A stretch of 36,106 bases of DNA from an uncultured Flavonifractor sp. (GTDB lineage: Bacteria; Bacillota; Clostridia; Oscillospirales; Oscillospiraceae): positions 1-36,106 of the forward strand of contig NZ_CALXFV010000009.1 in NCBI RefSeq assembly GCF_944387675.1. The letters run 5' to 3'. The notes beneath the pieces are model-generated. The model was not told the DNA's origin, did not search any database, and worked only from the letters and a program-made list of their open reading frames with translations. Positions 1-9,705 of this stretch are shown one piece after another (positions within the stretch are counted from its first letter, which is position 1; each line of letters begins with the position of its first letter). Made by a program: the position numbers and the translations under genes.

Positions 1-210
1 GTGGGCCGGGACACCTCCTTCCCGGACCTGGCCCGATGCAACGACAACGAGGATATCTCCCCCTGGGCGGACGACTCCCTGCACTGGGCCGCCGGTATCG
101 GGCTGATGGAATGGTCGGAGGGCGGCCGGCTGGACCCCCAGGGAACGTTGAATCAGGCTCAGCTGGACCGGATTCTGTCCCGCTTCACTCAGCAGGGAAC
201 GGACACGTAA
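1..210 (+). CDS. SLH-domain protein, C-terminal fragment (5' end outside window)
   Basis: The frame is open from the first base of the window and stops at TAA 208-210, giving about 69 residues of the end of a longer protein. It holds most of one S-layer-homology repeat: a FPDLA start, a central segment with SPWADDSLHWAAGIGLM, and the closing pattern in which LDPQGTLNQAQLDRIL replaces the usual 'F.P...ITR.E' block. SLH repeats anchor exported proteins to pyruvylated secondary cell-wall polymer, so the full protein is probably on the cell surface. The GTG at base 1 is not taken as a start because the SLH repeat is already under way. Nothing can be said about the rest of the protein. Two more SLH proteins lie at 15643-18861. 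Confidence 0.75.
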   Translation: MGRDTSFPDLARCNDNEDISPWADDSLHWAAGIGLMEWSEGGRLDPQGTLNQAQLDRILSRFTQQGTDT

Positions 211-226
211 CAAAAAGAAAACCGTA

Positions 227-259
227 CGGCCGGGCCGCCCCTCTGGGGCGGCCCGGCCG
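227..259. terminator. Bidirectional intrinsic terminator
   Basis: A perfect 14-bp GC-rich stem (227-240 with 246-259) has a 5-nt loop. On the minus strand it is followed by TACGGTTTTCTTTTTG, so it should end the V-ATPase operon whose last stop codon is at 285. On the plus strand it follows the SLH fragment, with only a short T run. Confidence 0.85.
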
Positions 260-284
260 TTTCGGCACCACTGCGCCGGTTGGC

Positions 285-896
285 TTACGAATTGCCGCTG
301 GTGCGCTTAATTACCTTCATGCGGACAAACTCCTCCCGCTCCTTCTCCTCCAACGCGTCGGTGATGAAGCGGATGGTCCCGTTCAGCTCGGGTATGACAA
401 TGTTTTGCAGGGCGTTGGCCCGCTTTTGGGCCTTTTTGATGGCCTGGGCCAGGCGGTAGATGGAGGTCTCCACCTCCGCCAGGCGGCGGGTCAACTCCTT
501 GACCTGGTGGAACTTCAAATAGCAGTCGTCCAGCAGAGAAGAGGTATCCGCCAGACCGTACTCCGGCCGGGGGGGCGGGGAGGCGCCGGGAATGTGGGGC
601 AGCTCCACCCCCATCACCGAGCGGTAGCGGATCTCCAGGGAGTCGTCCACATCCACAGATTGGGCGATGCGGTCACAGATGCCCAACCGGATATTGGCCG
701 CCTGGAGCGCGGCATAGGCCTGGGTAAAGACCGTGTCGATCTGGCTTTGCAGGTCTTTGGCGGTATCCATCAGACTCATCAGCTCCCGGATGAGGATGTT
801 CCGTTTCCGGTCCATCAGTTCATATCCGGTCTGGGCCAGGCTCCGGGACCGCTTGGCGGCCATCAGGTTTCCCTTGGTGGGCAGCAGACTGGCCAT
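285..896 (-). CDS. atpD: V/A-type ATP synthase subunit D
   Basis: Subunit D is the central rotor stalk of the V/A-type ATPase. It forms a long coiled coil inside the A3B3 head and joins F and the membrane ring. The 203-residue product has the family length. It opens with MASLLPTKGNL, typical of subunit D, continues as a long helix rich in heptads (residues about 10-80), has a short central loop with a Pro-rich stretch (ASPPPRPEYG), and ends in a second long helix (about 115-190). A purine-rich ribosome site (AAGGGGGG) lies just upstream of ATG 894-896. It is the last gene of the minus-strand operon, 12 bp after atpB, and is followed by a strong terminator. Confidence 0.95.
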   Translation of the reverse strand: MASLLPTKGNLMAAKRSRSLAQTGYELMDRKRNILIRELMSLMDTAKDLQSQIDTVFTQAYAALQAANIRLGICDRIAQSVDVDDSLEIRYRSVMGVELPHIPGASPPPRPEYGLADTSSLLDDCYLKFHQVKELTRRLAEVETSIYRLAQAIKKAQKRANALQNIVIPELNGTIRFITDALEEKEREEFVRMKVIKRTSGNS

Positions 897-908
897 AGGC
901 TGCCCCCC

Positions 909-2324
909 TTACGCCGGCTGGGAACCGCCGCCGGTTCCCAGGCTCTCCCAGGCCCCCTCCACGTAATGGGCGTCCAGGGTCTTGCCGTCCACACGGTCCA
1001 GCTCGCCCCTGGGGAGGATAGTGAGCAGCTTCCAGCCCAGGTCCAGGGTCTGCTCTATGGTGCGCTCCTCCCCGGCATCCTGGTTGATATAGTGCCGCTC
1101 AAAGGCCTCGCCGAATTTCAGGTAGCGCTTGTCTGTGTCGCTCAACTCCTCCTCACCGATGACGCTGGCCAGGCTGCGGGCCTCCTGCACCTTGGAATAG
1201 GAGGCAAACAGCTGGTTGGACAGGTCAAAGTGGTCCTCCCGGGTGAAGCCCTTGCCCACACCGTCCTTCATCAGGCGGGACAGAGAGGGCAAAATGGCCA
1301 CCGGGGGATAGATTCCCTTTTGCTCCATCTCCCGCTCCAGCACAATCTGGCCCTCGGTGATGTAGCCCGTCAGATCGGGGATGGGGTGGGTGATGTCGTC
1401 GTTGGGCATGGTGAGCACCGGCACCTGGGTCACCGAACCCTTCCGGCCCCGGATCATGCCCGCCCGCTCGTAGAGGGAGGCCAGGTCCGAATACAGATAG
1501 GCGGGGAAGCCCTTTCGGGAGGGGATCTCGCCCTTGGAGGAGGAGAACTCCCGCAGCGCCTCGCAATAGGAGGTCATATCGGTCATAATGACCAGCACAT
1601 GATAACCGTGGTCAAAGGCCAGATACTCCGCCGCAGTGAGGGCGCAGCGGGGAGTGAGAATCCGCTCGATGATGGGGTCGGAGGCCAGGTTGAGGAACAT
1701 GACCACCCGCTGCAGGGCGCCTGCCTCCTCAAAATTCCGGCGGAAGAACTCCGCCGTGTCGTTCTTCACCCCCATGGCGGCAAAGACAATGGCGAAGTCC
1801 CCCTGCTGGTCCGGCACCTTGGCCTGGCGGACAATCTGGGCGGCCAGCTCATTGTGCTTCATGCCCGAGCCGGAGAAGATGGGCAGTTTCTGGCCCCGGA
1901 TCAGGGTGGCGCAGCCGTCTATGGCGGAAACGCCGGTATAGATGCAGCTGCGGGGATACTGCCGGGATACCGGATTGATGGCGGAGCCGTTGATGTTCCG
2001 CCGCGCCTCGGGAAAGATCTCGCCCAGGCCGTCCGCCGGCCGGCCGGCCCCGTCAAACACACGGCCCAGCATCTCCTTGGACAGGGCGATGTCCATGGGC
2101 TTACCGGTAAAATGGGTACGGGCGTTTTCCAGGGAAATGCCCTTGGCCCCCTCAAAGACCTGGAGCACCACCCGGTCCCCGTCAATCAGGATGACCCGGC
2201 CATAGCGCCGCTCTCCGCTGTCCAGCGTCACCTCGGCCATCTCGTCGTAGGCCACCCCCTTCACTCCCTCCAGCACAATGAGGGAGCCGGACAGCTCCGA
2301 CAGGCCGATATATTCCAGTCTCAT
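909..2324 (-). CDS. atpB: V/A-type ATP synthase subunit B (non-catalytic nucleotide-binding)
   Basis: This is the regulatory, non-catalytic subunit of the A3B3 head. The 471-residue product matches family length and starts [11 protein letters not shown] at ATG 2322-2324, with AGGAG about 8 nt upstream; an in-frame ATG further up at 2423 would add 33 residues inside atpA and is rejected. The degenerate P-loop region reads [16 protein letters not shown] (about residues 150-165) instead of GAGKT, as expected for subunit B. Downstream are the conserved [15 protein letters not shown] and [17 protein letters not shown] blocks, and [25 protein letters not shown] split over the ATPase core. It lies 37 bp after atpA and 12 bp before atpD. 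Confidence 0.95.
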   Translation of the reverse strand: MRLEYIGLSELSGSLIVLEGVKGVAYDEMAEVTLDSGERRYGRVILIDGDRVVLQVFEGAKGISLENARTHFTGKPMDIALSKEMLGRVFDGAGRPADGLGEIFPEARRNINGSAINPVSRQYPRSCIYTGVSAIDGCATLIRGQKLPIFSGSGMKHNELAAQIVRQAKVPDQQGDFAIVFAAMGVKNDTAEFFRRNFEEAGALQRVVMFLNLASDPIIERILTPRCALTAAEYLAFDHGYHVLVIMTDMTSYCEALREFSSSKGEIPSRKGFPAYLYSDLASLYERAGMIRGRKGSVTQVPVLTMPNDDITHPIPDLTGYITEGQIVLEREMEQKGIYPPVAILPSLSRLMKDGVGKGFTREDHFDLSNQLFASYSKVQEARSLASVIGEEELSDTDKRYLKFGEAFERHYINQDAGEERTIEQTLDLGWKLLTILPRGELDRVDGKTLDAHYVEGAWESLGTGGGSQPA

Positions 2325-2361
2325 AGTATCAGCTCCTGACGTAACAGAGAATAGGCGGCGG

Positions 2362-4146
<1,785 letters not shown>

Positions 4147-4158
4147 CCTTTCTCGCTC

Positions 4159-4764
4159 TTATTCGTCCGACAGGGAGAGTCCGAACAGCTCGGCAAAATG
4201 GCCGGCCAGTTCCTCGGCGGCGCTGTCAAAGGAGTTGTCCACCCGCAGCCCCAGTCCGGGTGAAAGGGCCACCAGCCCGCCCAGCCGGAACTCCCCCCGC
4301 TGAAAGCTGAGCTTGCGCCCCTCCGCCGCCTGGGTCAGGCGGGGAATCCACTCCTGATCCTCCTCCCGCAGGCACACCTGCATGTCATCCGCACCGGGCA
4401 GCTGCTTCAGCGCTTCCCGCAGCAGTTCCTCCAGCCGCGCCCCATAGGCCGGCGTGCGGGTAAAGGCGGTCAGCCTGGCCCGCACCCGGGCAAAGGTCTC
4501 CTGGGCCATCTCCTCCCGCCGCAGGTGGAGCGCCCGCTGATTTTCCAGCATCCGGCGGGACACGCTGCGCCCTGCCTCCGCCTTGACCCGGGCCACCTCA
4601 CTGTGGATGTGCTGGTAGGCCTCCCGGAGCATCTGACTCTCCGCCTTGCGCAGCGCGGCGTCCCGCTGCTGCTGCACCTGATCCATGGCGCGCTGGCTCT
4701 CCGCCGAGGCCTCCGCCAGGATTTTCGCGGTAAAGCGATCCAGTTTGTCTGTCATCTCTGCCAT
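4159..4764 (-). CDS. atpE: V/A-type ATP synthase subunit E (peripheral stalk)
   Basis: Subunit E pairs with G/H to form the peripheral stalk that holds the A3B3 head still. The product is 201 residues. The N-terminal half (about 1-105) is a charged, Ala/Glu/Arg/Gln-rich coiled coil, and the C-terminal half is a compact domain ending GLVALSPGLGLRVDNSF and a final helix, the usual E-subunit layout. AGGAGG lies about 8 nt before ATG 4762-4764, a textbook ribosome site. It sits between F and A; in Thermus and Enterococcus type operons E lies directly after K and before C, so the order differs here. Confidence 0.9.
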   Translation of the reverse strand: MAEMTDKLDRFTAKILAEASAESQRAMDQVQQQRDAALRKAESQMLREAYQHIHSEVARVKAEAGRSVSRRMLENQRALHLRREEMAQETFARVRARLTAFTRTPAYGARLEELLREALKQLPGADDMQVCLREEDQEWIPRLTQAAEGRKLSFQRGEFRLGGLVALSPGLGLRVDNSFDSAAEELAGHFAELFGLSLSDE

Positions 4765-4788
4765 GAAGGGTATCCTCCTTTTGGGCCG

Positions 4789-5097
4789 TCACAGCTTGAT
4801 GCCGATGGCCTCACGGATATAGCGGGTAATGGAGTCCGAGGCCCGTCCGGCGCTGTGCCGGTCGGGAATTTCCACCACCAGGGGCCGCTGGGCGGCCAGC
4901 TTCATGGGGGCGATCAGGTCCTGGCACATGGCGGCCAGCTTCTCGGTAATAAGCAGCACCCCAATCTCCCGGTCGGCGGCGGCGGTCTGAATGGCCTGCC
5001 GCACCTGGTCTGGTTCCCGCACCACCACGCCTTCCACCCCGGCCAGGCGCAGGCCCACCTGGGTGTCGGTGGAGTCAGTAATGACAAAGTATCTCAT
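4789..5097 (-). CDS. atpF: V/A-type ATP synthase subunit F
   Basis: Subunit F is a small Rossmann-like protein that binds the D rotor stalk and modulates ATPase activity. The product is 102 residues, the normal length. It starts MRYFVITDSTDTQVGLRLAG, has the alternating strand-helix pattern and a conserved GVLLITEKLA segment, and ends in a helix. Its ATG (5095-5097) overlaps the TGA of atpK by 4 nt (ATGA), indicating translational coupling. Next comes atpE. Confidence 0.92.
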   Translation of the reverse strand: MRYFVITDSTDTQVGLRLAGVEGVVVREPDQVRQAIQTAAADREIGVLLITEKLAAMCQDLIAPMKLAAQRPLVVEIPDRHSAGRASDSITRYIREAIGIKL

Positions 5098-5537
5098 ACA
5101 AACAGCAGCAGCAGGGCCACGATAAGGCCATACAGGGCCACGCCCTCCGCCAGGCCCACGAAGATCAGGGCCTTACCAAAGGCCTTGTCATTCTCCGAAA
5201 TGGCGCCCAGAGCCGCCGAAGCGGAGGAGGCCACGGCGATGCCGCCGCCGATGCCGCTCAGGCCCACGGCCAGCGCCGCACCTACATATTTCAGGCCCTC
5301 CGCCAGTCCGGCGCCGGAGGCGGCCGCAGCGGCGGCGCCCTCCGCGACGGCGTCCGCGGCGGAAGCACTGCCGCCGATCCCTACCACGCTGGCCAGGATC
5401 AGGCAGGCAAAGAAGGACAGCACGTTGATCCCCAGCGCCCGCTTGGCCTTCCGGCCGGTGTATCTGCGCAGGCCGATGAGAAACAGCGGAGAGAGCACCG
5501 CCAGGGCGGCAAAACACAGGGCAATAAATTTCAGCAT
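5094..5537 (-). CDS. atpK: V/A-type ATP synthase subunit K (proteolipid ring subunit)
   Basis: This protein forms the ion-carrying membrane ring. The 147-residue product has an N-terminal membrane segment (about 2-24), a second hydrophobic stretch (about 34-55), an Ala-rich linker (about 58-80), and one typical c-type hairpin at the C-end: a glycine-rich helix (LAVGLSGIGGGIAV), a polar loop with SENDKAFG, and a second helix with the carboxylate in GLAEGVALYGL. Only one hairpin shows the proteolipid signature. The ion-site Glu is followed by Gly and no Gln is seen in the preceding helix, which argues weakly for protons rather than sodium; this is an inference. GGAGG lies 9 nt before ATG 5535-5537. 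Confidence 0.92.
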   Translation of the reverse strand: MLKFIALCFAALAVLSPLFLIGLRRYTGRKAKRALGINVLSFFACLILASVVGIGGSASAADAVAEGAAAAAASGAGLAEGLKYVGAALAVGLSGIGGGIAVASSASAALGAISENDKAFGKALIFVGLAEGVALYGLIVALLLLFV

Positions 5538-5576
5538 GATTGTTGACCTCCTCAGAATGATGAATGCGTCATGGGG

Positions 5577-7526
5577 TCAGTCCCCCTGACTGGTATAGCT
5601 GACCTTTTTCGGTACAAAGGGCGTGCCGCCGTCATCATAGAAGCGGCCAAACAGCTCGTAGAATTCCAGACGAAGCACCTGAATCCCCACCAGCAGGCCC
5701 TCAAAGCCCATGACAAAGGCATTGCCCGCCACCAGGATCAGAATCCCCACCGGGCCGCCCACTCCGCCGGCCAGGTTGGCCAGCATGTGGACCACCAGCA
5801 TCAGGCCCACGTGTGTGATGGCATAGGCCCCGATACGCATGAAGGACAGGGTGTTGGTCAGGTAGCTGAGCAGGGTCTCAAACAGTTCAAACACCCCGGT
5901 CCCCAGCACCTCTCCCGGGGAGAACCGGCGCCACTCCGGGTCACCGGCCAGCAGGCGGGACAGAGGCTCCCGCAGGAGCATCAGCACCAGGGGCAGCACC
6001 AGCACCGGCAGCACATAGGCCGGCACCAGCAGGTCCACCCCGAAGGCAATGCCGGACAGGGCCGCAAAGAGCACCCCGGCGTAAAACAGAATACCCGCCG
6101 CTCCGTTGGGACCAAAGAGAATCTTTTCAAAATTCCGCTGCTTCACGCCGTTGATGATGTTGATCACCATCACCAGCAGCAGCATGAAGATGCCCAGCGC
6201 AATGGACATCACCAGCAACAGCAGCACGTTGCTCACCACGCCCAGTCCCTCCAGCTGGGTCTGCTCCATAATCTTAAAGCCGGGCAGAATCTCCTCAAAA
6301 CCGAACACCGAGCCGTAAACACAGCCGAACAGGGCGCCGGACAGGCCGCAGCAGGTAATGATGCTACCCAGCCACATGCCCTTCACCTTCACCAGCACCA
6401 GGCCCAGCAGCGCCAGGCACAGGCCCTGGCCCAGATCGCCGAACATGATGCCGAAAAACAGACAATACGTAATCGCCATAAACAGAGAGGGGTCGATCTC
6501 ATTGTAGGCCGGCAGGCCGTACATCTCCAAAAAAGGCTGAAATACCCGGCCCAGGAAGGGGTTTTTCAGCTTGGTAGGGGGCGTAAAGCCCTCGGCGTCC
6601 TCCGCCACGTCAATGACGCAGGACAGCTCACTGAACTGGGCCATGCGCTCCTGAATACCCTTTAGGGCGTCCTCCGGCACCCAGCCGGTGAGATAGAAGC
6701 TCTCCCGGCTGCGGCAGGCATACCGGCGCAGGTCCCGGCACTCGCTGTGGTAGCGCAGATAGGCGCAGTTGGACAGCAGCCGCTCCCGCTCCTGGGTCCG
6801 CAGTCCATCCAGCTCCGCCTGCACCTGCTCCGCCTCCCGCCGGGTCTGCTCCGCCTGGGCGGTGAGCTCGGCGATGGCCTGCTCCACCGTGCCGTGGGGC
6901 TGCACCTGCAGGTTCATCCGGGTAAAGTGCAGGGAGGAGAAGAGCATGTCCACCCGATCCCTGGAGCCCTTGGTGGTAAAATACACCCCGTATACCCGGC
7001 GTGGCCCCACCGTGGTGGGAATAAAGAGGATGTCCTCCTCCTGGTTCAGGGTCTCCTGAAAGCTGTCGAAAGTCTCCCGGGGCAGGTAGCCGTACTGGAA
7101 GCGGGAATACTCCAGCGCCCACAGCTCGTCCAGATCGGTACCGATCCCCCGCAGGTACTCCAGCTGCTCCGCCACGGCGGCCGACTCCGACGCCTGGTGC
7201 TCCAGCTCCTCCCGGCGGCGGGTCAGCTCGGTCACCTTGGACTCCACCCCATCAAAATAGTCCGCCAGCTCCTTCCGAGACAGCTTCTCCGGGAAGGGGG
7301 CATAATCCAGCTCCACTCCCGCCTGACGGACCACTTCCTCGGCACGGCGCAGCAGCGCCGCATAGGGATTGCTGCTCTCCATCGGCAGCACTCCCCGCAC
7401 CCCGCCCATGAGTCGCAGGGCGTTTTCCGGATGAAACTGCTGGTCTATGACACAGGCGCTTACCACCTGGTCGAACTGCTCCAGCGGTCCGGCCAGTGTG
7501 AGCAGCTTCATGGGAACGACCGACAT
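5577..7526 (-). CDS. atpI: V/A-type ATP synthase subunit I (a-type stator)
   Basis: Subunit I is the membrane stator that provides the half-channels next to the K ring. The 649-residue product has the expected two halves: a cytoplasmic N-terminal domain with long coiled coils (about residues 60-125 and 215-260), then a membrane domain from about residue 335 with seven to eight hydrophobic helices. The conserved block RLEFYELFGRFY lies at about 619-630 and includes the arginine thought essential for rotation in this family. AAGGAG sits 9 nt before ATG 7524-7526. It lies between atpC (55 bp upstream) and atpK (39 bp downstream). Confidence 0.94.
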   Translation of the reverse strand: MSVVPMKLLTLAGPLEQFDQVVSACVIDQQFHPENALRLMGGVRGVLPMESSNPYAALLRRAEEVVRQAGVELDYAPFPEKLSRKELADYFDGVESKVTELTRRREELEHQASESAAVAEQLEYLRGIGTDLDELWALEYSRFQYGYLPRETFDSFQETLNQEEDILFIPTTVGPRRVYGVYFTTKGSRDRVDMLFSSLHFTRMNLQVQPHGTVEQAIAELTAQAEQTRREAEQVQAELDGLRTQERERLLSNCAYLRYHSECRDLRRYACRSRESFYLTGWVPEDALKGIQERMAQFSELSCVIDVAEDAEGFTPPTKLKNPFLGRVFQPFLEMYGLPAYNEIDPSLFMAITYCLFFGIMFGDLGQGLCLALLGLVLVKVKGMWLGSIITCCGLSGALFGCVYGSVFGFEEILPGFKIMEQTQLEGLGVVSNVLLLLVMSIALGIFMLLLVMVINIINGVKQRNFEKILFGPNGAAGILFYAGVLFAALSGIAFGVDLLVPAYVLPVLVLPLVLMLLREPLSRLLAGDPEWRRFSPGEVLGTGVFELFETLLSYLTNTLSFMRIGAYAITHVGLMLVVHMLANLAGGVGGPVGILILVAGNAFVMGFEGLLVGIQVLRLEFYELFGRFYDDGGTPFVPKKVSYTSQGD

Positions 7527-7581
7527 GGCCTCATCTCCTTTTTTCGTAATCCCGGCGGCTTCCCGCCGCCGGACCAGGCGC

Positions 7582-8640
7582 TCAGGCCCCTACCAGTTCC
7601 GCCAGTCCTGCGTGGTAGGGTACGCCGTATTTTACCGACTCGATCACGTTGACCAGCACCATCATCTCCATCTCCTTCAGGTCCAGATAGGCCATGGCCG
7701 TGTAGATGGAGGGGGGTGCACAGATCAGCTGGTGCTTGTTGAAGGTGTACATGGCCCGGCGGTAGTATTCCTCCGCCTCCTGCACCTCCACCCCCTCGAA
7801 GCAATCCCGGTAGGGCGTGTGCTCAAGCAGTTCAAATACCTCCCCCGCGTCCGCTGCGGCACACAGCCGGCGGGTCTGCTCCGGCTGGAGCCGGTAGTGA
7901 AAGGGGAAGAGAATGGTGAGATAATCCTCCTGAGGAATGTCCGGAAAATAGGTCTTCAGCCGCAGGATGTGGATGATGTTCAGCAGGTCCACCTGCCCGC
8001 CCAGAGCCTGAAGCAGGGCCTTCTGGGTGGCGCCCCTGTATGTCTGCTTGGCAATGCGGAACATATGGGAAAAATAGGCCGTACGCAGCAGGCACTCCGC
8101 CGTGGTGTAGTCCGGCAGGGGACCGCCGGCCTCCGGCCGCAGGTGGAGCAGCACGGAATAATAAATGCTCCCCCGGACGGCGGCAAGCAGCTGGTCATAG
8201 CTGGTACACGTTTGCAGGGCCTTGTGGTCCAGCTTGCCCCGCAGCACAATTCTGGGCGCCTCCGGCATTGCGCTGCCGTGGCCGTTCCCCGCCTTCAGGC
8301 GGCGCAGGGCATTGAGAATGGCGGTGCGCTCGGCCACACGGATACGAAACTGCATCAGCGGTTGGTCCTCCCGGGGGACGTAGTGGGTGAGGCTGAGATA
8401 CTCCAGCCGCAGTTCCTCCCGCAGCGCCTGCTCCACCTCCACCCGGCCTACATAGCTCCAGCTGCCGGGGCTGTGCTGCGCCAGCGCCTTGCTCCAGCCA
8501 GGGTGCTGCCGCAGCGCCTCCAGAATTTCCGCCTCGTCCTTTAAACTCGCCAGCCAGGCAAACTCCTGAGTGCGCAGCCGCTTGCCGTACAGAGCGTGGA
8601 CCTTGGCGGACAGGGCGCCATACCGCATCTCCGCCCCCAT
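7582..8640 (-). CDS. atpC: V/A-type ATP synthase subunit C (central-stalk d-type adaptor)
   Basis: Subunit C is the funnel-shaped adaptor between the rotor stalk and the K ring. The 352-residue, mostly helical product has family length and the three-fold internal build of V-type C/d subunits; EMRYGALSAKVHALYGKRL is the usual opening. ATG 8638-8640 overlaps the upstream stop codon by one base (TGATG); GTG at 8641-8643 and ATG at 8626-8628 are other possible starts, and ribosome-site evidence does not decide. In most bacterial V-type operons C lies between E and F, but here it is second, before I. Confidence 0.88.
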   Translation of the reverse strand: MGAEMRYGALSAKVHALYGKRLRTQEFAWLASLKDEAEILEALRQHPGWSKALAQHSPGSWSYVGRVEVEQALREELRLEYLSLTHYVPREDQPLMQFRIRVAERTAILNALRRLKAGNGHGSAMPEAPRIVLRGKLDHKALQTCTSYDQLLAAVRGSIYYSVLLHLRPEAGGPLPDYTTAECLLRTAYFSHMFRIAKQTYRGATQKALLQALGGQVDLLNIIHILRLKTYFPDIPQEDYLTILFPFHYRLQPEQTRRLCAAADAGEVFELLEHTPYRDCFEGVEVQEAEEYYRRAMYTFNKHQLICAPPSIYTAMAYLDLKEMEMMVLVNVIESVKYGVPYHAGLAELVGA

Positions 8641-8963
8641 CACGGCCGCGTCCCCGCGATCATAGTAAACAGCGTGTCCGCCCAGCGGTCCCGATTCTTC
8701 TCATACACCGCCTCCACGCGCTCCATGGCCTGCCGCTGCTTTTCATCCAGCCGGGCAATGGCTTCCTCCGCGCTGGCCTGCTCAAGCTGCTTCACCACTT
8801 CGATCCGGTGTCCGGCCCGCTGGAGGTAGTCCTCCCGCAGCCGGGCGATCTCCTGCTCCACCCCGGCGCTCAATTCCTCCTGCCGCTGGCGGCTCTCCTC
8901 CACCAGCGTTTTGGCGTTGTGCTCGGCGGCTACGATCTGGTCTATCATGTCAATGTATTCCAC
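8640..8963 (-). CDS. V/A-type ATP synthase subunit G/H (peripheral stalk)
   Basis: This short, highly charged coiled-coil protein (107 residues) heads the operon, where the G/H peripheral-stalk subunit is normally found. Almost the whole length from about residue 10 is helical, with Ala/Glu/Arg/Gln heptads, which fits a partner for subunit E. The start is taken as GTG 8961-8963, giving VEYIDMIDQIV, with AAGGGGG 7 nt upstream. An in-frame ATG at 9012-9014, with AGGAG about 11 nt upstream, would add 17 residues (TYHYSDCGAERK...) that look less like the family. The assignment rests mainly on position and composition. Confidence 0.8.
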   Translation of the reverse strand: MEYIDMIDQIVAAEHNAKTLVEESRQRQEELSAGVEQEIARLREDYLQRAGHRIEVVKQLEQASAEEAIARLDEKQRQAMERVEAVYEKNRDRWADTLFTMIAGTRP

Positions 8964-9080
8964 ACTGGCGCCCCCTTTCCTCTCCGCGCCGCAATCACTG
9001 TAATGATATGTCATGATAACACGTTCTCCTAGCTTTTTCTAGTGGAATTTGGATAAACTTTTATCCGCCCCCCGCTTTTT

Positions 9081-9114
9081 CCCCCATCTCCTCCGGCCAC
9101 GGAGGAGATGGGGG
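9081..9114. repeat. Perfect 15-bp inverted repeat between divergent operons
   Basis: Arms 9081-9095 and 9100-9114 pair perfectly around a 4-nt loop. The T run is on the 5' side (CGCTTTTT before the stem), so neither strand shows a normal terminator. One arm carries GGAGGAG. It lies between the ATPase operon start and the promoter of the Lrp gene, about 45 bp from the latter's -35 box. Confidence 0.6.
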
Positions 9115-9134
9115 CCTGTTTGCCCATTGCGCTA

Positions 9135-9163
9135 TTGTAATTCTTCCCCAGGTCGTATATAAT
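9135..9163 (+). promoter_or_regulatory. Sigma-A promoter for the Lrp-aminotransferase operon
   Basis: TTGTAA (9135-9140), a 17-bp spacer and a perfect TATAAT (9158-9163). The predicted start is near 9170, about 55 nt before the ATG at 9226. Confidence 0.85.
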
Positions 9164-9225
9164 AAGGGGTAATCATCTTTTTCCGCCCATCTGATGGGGA
9201 AGGGATAGAAACAGGAGGAACCACT

Positions 9226-9705
9226 ATGAGAAATCTGCTTCAGCTGTTGGAGACAGACTGTACGCTCACCCCCGAACAGCTGGCATCCATGGCCGACATG
9301 TCCGTGGAGGATGTGAAGGCGGCCATTCAGCGATATGAGGAAGAAAAAATCATCCTGGGCTACAAGGCCATCGTGGACTGGGACCGCACCGACCGGGAGG
9401 CGGTCACCGCCCTGATCGAGGTGAAAGTCACTCCCCAGCGGGGGGAGGGCTTTGACCGGGTGGCCGAGCGGATCTACCAGTATGACGAGGTGGAGAGCGT
9501 CTATCTGATGAGCGGTGCCTATGATTTGACGGTGATTATTTCAGGCCGCAGCCTGAAGGAAGTGGCCCAGTTCGTGGGGGAGCGCCTGTCCACTCTGGAG
9601 GATGTGACCGGCACCGCCACCCATTTCATCCTGCACAAATACAAAGAAAAGCACCTGATTTTTGAAAAGCAGGAGAAGCAGCCGAAGGAGTGGATTTTCT
9701 CATGA
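9226..9705 (+). CDS. Lrp/AsnC-family transcriptional regulator, AlaR-like
   Basis: This 159-residue protein has the two-part Lrp/AsnC build. The N-terminal winged helix-turn-helix (about 1-60) includes LTPEQLASMADMSVEDV as the helix-turn-helix and an EEEKIILGYKAIVD wing. The C-terminal RAM/AsnC ligand-binding domain (about 65-140) has ALIEVKVTP, the SVYLMSGAYDLTVII strand pair and a final strand. The domain usually binds amino acids and controls octamer formation. The tail (about 140-159) is charged. AGGAGG lies 8 nt before ATG. The gene overlaps the following aminotransferase by 4 nt (ATGA), the same pairing as alaR-alaT of Bacillus subtilis, so it probably controls its own operon in response to alanine or a related amino acid; that last step is inference. 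Confidence 0.88.
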   Translation: MRNLLQLLETDCTLTPEQLASMADMSVEDVKAAIQRYEEEKIILGYKAIVDWDRTDREAVTALIEVKVTPQRGEGFDRVAERIYQYDEVESVYLMSGAYDLTVIISGRSLKEVAQFVGERLSTLEDVTGTATHFILHKYKEKHLIFEKQEKQPKEWIFS

